A stretch of 64,000 nt of DNA from NCBI GenBank assembly GCA_018000455.1, contig JAGNJW010000015.1, positions 1 through 64,000 of the forward strand. Reading direction: 5' to 3'. The DNA is from Acidobacteriota bacterium. GTDB lineage: Bacteria; Acidobacteriota; Vicinamibacteria; Vicinamibacterales; UBA2999. Made by a program: the position numbers and the translations under genes. Shown one piece after another: positions 62,495 to 64,000 of the stretch (within the stretch, counting starts at the first letter, position 1; each line of letters opens with the position of its first letter). Below the pieces are notes generated by a model. That model was not told where the DNA came from. It made no database searches and saw nothing but the letters and a program-made list of their open reading frames with translations.

Positions 62495-64000
62495 CTACGG
62501 CGTGAAGTCGTCGGCGCGATAGACCTCGCGGCCTTCCTTCATCGTCCACAGCACCTGCAGTGAGTGCAGCTCGGACGGCGCAACGGCATAGGGATCGCGA
62601 TCGAGCACGACGAGATCGGCGAGCTTTCCCACCTCGAGCGCACCGCTGTCGGCGTCTTCGAAGCTCACGTAGGCGCCGCCGTTCGTGTAGGCACGAAGCG
62701 CCGTCGTCAGGTCGAGACGTTCGTCGGGCAGCCAGGCCGGCGCCGCCGCTGCGGCCTCGAGCGCCTTGCGCGTCACGGCGACCTGCACGGCGTGCAGTGG
62801 ATTGACCGAGCTCACCGACCAGTCGCTGCCGCCGGCCAGTCGTGCGCCTGCCCGCAGCAACGAGCCGAACGGGTAGAGATGTTGCGACCGCACGGGGCCG
62901 AGCCGCGGTTCGGTCAGGTCGGTGATGAACCGATCGGCGAAGGCCCACAGCGGCTGCATGTTCGCCACCACGCCCAGCGACGCAAAGCGCGGCTGATCGG
63001 CCGGGTCGACGAGCTGGATGTGGGCGATGTGGGCACGACGATCGCGGCGCCCGTTGGCGCGATCGGCCGCCTCGATGGCGTCGAGGCCCTGACGCACACC
63101 CCCGTCGCCGATGGCATGCATGTGCGTCTGGAAGCCCTCGCGGTCGAGACGGGTGACGAGCGCCTGCAAGGCCGCGTCGGTGAAATTCGACAGGCCGCGC
63201 GCCTCGGGCGACGAGGCTGGACGCGCCCGCTCGCCGGCAAGCGGCAGGTATGGCTCGAGCAGCGCCGCCGTGCCAGCCTCGATCACGCCGTCGATGAAGA
63301 TCTTGACGGCCGCGGCGGACACGCCGGGCTCGACGACCGCCTTCCGGATGGCCACGAAATCATCCACCTGGCTGGCATCTTTCGCCGGGTCGGCGTAGAG
63401 CGAGAGGCGCGCGCGCGCCGTCAGCTTGCCCCGCCGCGCCACGGCCCGGTACGCGGCCACGGTGGCCTCACGAGCGCTGGCCTCCTGGAACGACACGATG
63501 CCCACGCGGTTCATCGCCGCCAGGGCGCGCAGCAACCCGGCCTCGTACTCCTCGGCGGTCGGGGGCGGCACGAGGCGGCTCACCAGATCGGTCGCCGACT
63601 CGCGCAGCACGCCAGTCGGATTGCCACGCCGGTCGCGCTCGATGCGGCCGGCAGGTGGGTCGGCCGTGGTGCGGGTGACACCCGCCGCGGCGAGTGCTGC
63701 GGTATTCGCCCACAGCGTGTGCCCGTCGGACGAACTGAGGGCGGCCGGCTGCTGGCCGGTCAATCGATCGAGCGCCTGCCGGTCGGGCGCCCCGCCGGGA
63801 AACGCCGTGAGCTGCCAGCCGCCGCCCACGAGCCAGGGCCGGCCGCGTTGTGCTTCGACGCACTGCGCGACGGCGGCCAGGGTCGCCTCGGCCGTGTCGA
63901 GGTCGTTGAGGTTGCACTGCCCCAGTTCGACGCCGGCGCTCACCGGATGTACGTGGGCGTCGTGGAACGCCGGCAGCACCACGCGTCCGCCAAGGTCGAC
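62495..64000 (-). CDS. Amidohydrolase 3 (YtcJ-like), N-terminus outside window
   Basis: At least 501 residues; the frame continues beyond 64000, so the N-terminal beta part is cut off. It shows LPAFHDAHVHPVSAGVELGQ with the metal-binding H-x-H, SDGHTLWANTAALAAAGVT, VKIFIDGVIEAGTAALLEPY (in place of the usual carboxylated Lys region), MHAIGDGGVRQGLDAIE, HIAHIQLV and the final Asp in LAGGSDWSVSSVNPL. The end, LRAYTNGGAYVSFEDADSGA and LEVGKLADLVVLDRDPYAV, is standard for YtcJ-like amidohydrolases. The substrate is unknown. Confidence 0.92.
   Translation of the reverse strand, partial: VDLGGRVVLPAFHDAHVHPVSAGVELGQCNLNDLDTAEATLAAVAQCVEAQRGRPWLVGGGWQLTAFPGGAPDRQALDRLTGQQPAALSSSDGHTLWANTAALAAAGVTRTTADPPAGRIERDRRGNPTGVLRESATDLVSRLVPPPTAEEYEAGLLRALAAMNRVGIVSFQEASAREATVAAYRAVARRGKLTARARLSLYADPAKDASQVDDFVAIRKAVVEPGVSAAAVKIFIDGVIEAGTAALLEPYLPLAGERARPASSPEARGLSNFTDAALQALVTRLDREGFQTHMHAIGDGGVRQGLDAIEAADRANGRRDRRAHIAHIQLVDPADQPRFASLGVVANMQPLWAFADRFITDLTEPRLGPVRSQHLYPFGSLLRAGARLAGGSDWSVSSVNPLHAVQVAVTRKALEAAAAAPAWLPDERLDLTTALRAYTNGGAYVSFEDADSGALEVGKLADLVVLDRDPYAVAPSELHSLQVLWTMKEGREVYRADDFTP

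Overview
The window is one contiguous stretch of a very GC-rich bacterial chromosome. The gene families point to Acidobacteriota, most likely a Vicinamibacteria-type soil lineage. The evidence is an ADOP-type (acidobacterial orphan) MacB-like permease, DUF5916/CBM9 outer-membrane proteins, a BNR/VPS10-like giant, DUF1592/DUF1552 pairs and a membrane-bound SecD-P1-like protein beside an ECF sigma factor. The assignment rests on family content, not on a marker-gene search.

Left end (1-6015): the right part of an integrated element. It carries the tail of an ISAzo13-type transposase, an AlpA-like regulator, a 1.4-kb nearly gene-free stretch with a 70-nt hairpin, an ECF sigma factor/membrane partner pair, an exported methyltransferase, a DUF433/DUF5615 toxin-antitoxin pair and a P4-type tyrosine integrase. 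The integrase gene abuts a 49-bp copy of the 3' end of tRNA-Pro(UGG), which is the attachment site.

6.2-26.8 kb: ordinary chromosomal genes (universal stress protein, BNR exoprotein, LhgO oxidase, GNAT, DUF5916 receptor, YaeQ, AMP-forming acyl-CoA ligase, creatininase-like protein, Tat-exported class V aminotransferase, malate synthase, ADOP permease). They are interspersed with decayed genes: a DUF222/HNH endonuclease, a PQQ dehydrogenase and a HupE/UreJ-like protein.

26.9-42.6 kb: the most striking part, one long leftward array. In transcription order it reads DUF1592-DUF1552-ankyrin, DUF1592-DUF1552, DUF1592-DUF1552-ankyrin, and then the ADOP permease. The DUF1592 proteins each have two CXXCH haem sites, the DUF1552 proteins have Tat-like signals, and both ankyrin proteins end in the same tail, HKCVSC-stop. 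Gaps inside modules are 2-34 nt in the two complete modules, so much of the array is probably co-transcribed. Its function is unknown; I infer an exported multihaem complex that has been duplicated twice.

42.7-56.8 kb: MsrA, a 2TM protein, a membrane glycosyltransferase beside a truncated one, PdxH, PhzF, a tctCBA transporter operon whose genes have lost internal segments, UbiX, a peptidase cluster (DPP III-like, zinc-ribbon protein, P1/DmpA-like) and a nitronate monooxygenase. 56.8-64 kb: tRNA-Arg(UCU), a complete IS5-family element with 16-bp inverted repeats and a CTAG target duplication, a HEAT-repeat protein, RsmH coupled to an RBBP9-like hydrolase, a TPR-DUF2914 membrane protein and an amidohydrolase that runs off the window.

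Two patterns cut across the window. First, many first genes have a TANNNT hexamer 6-10 nt before the start codon and no Shine-Dalgarno sequence, as expected for leaderless transcripts. Second, there is an unusual density of genes that keep their ends or tails but have lost their middles.
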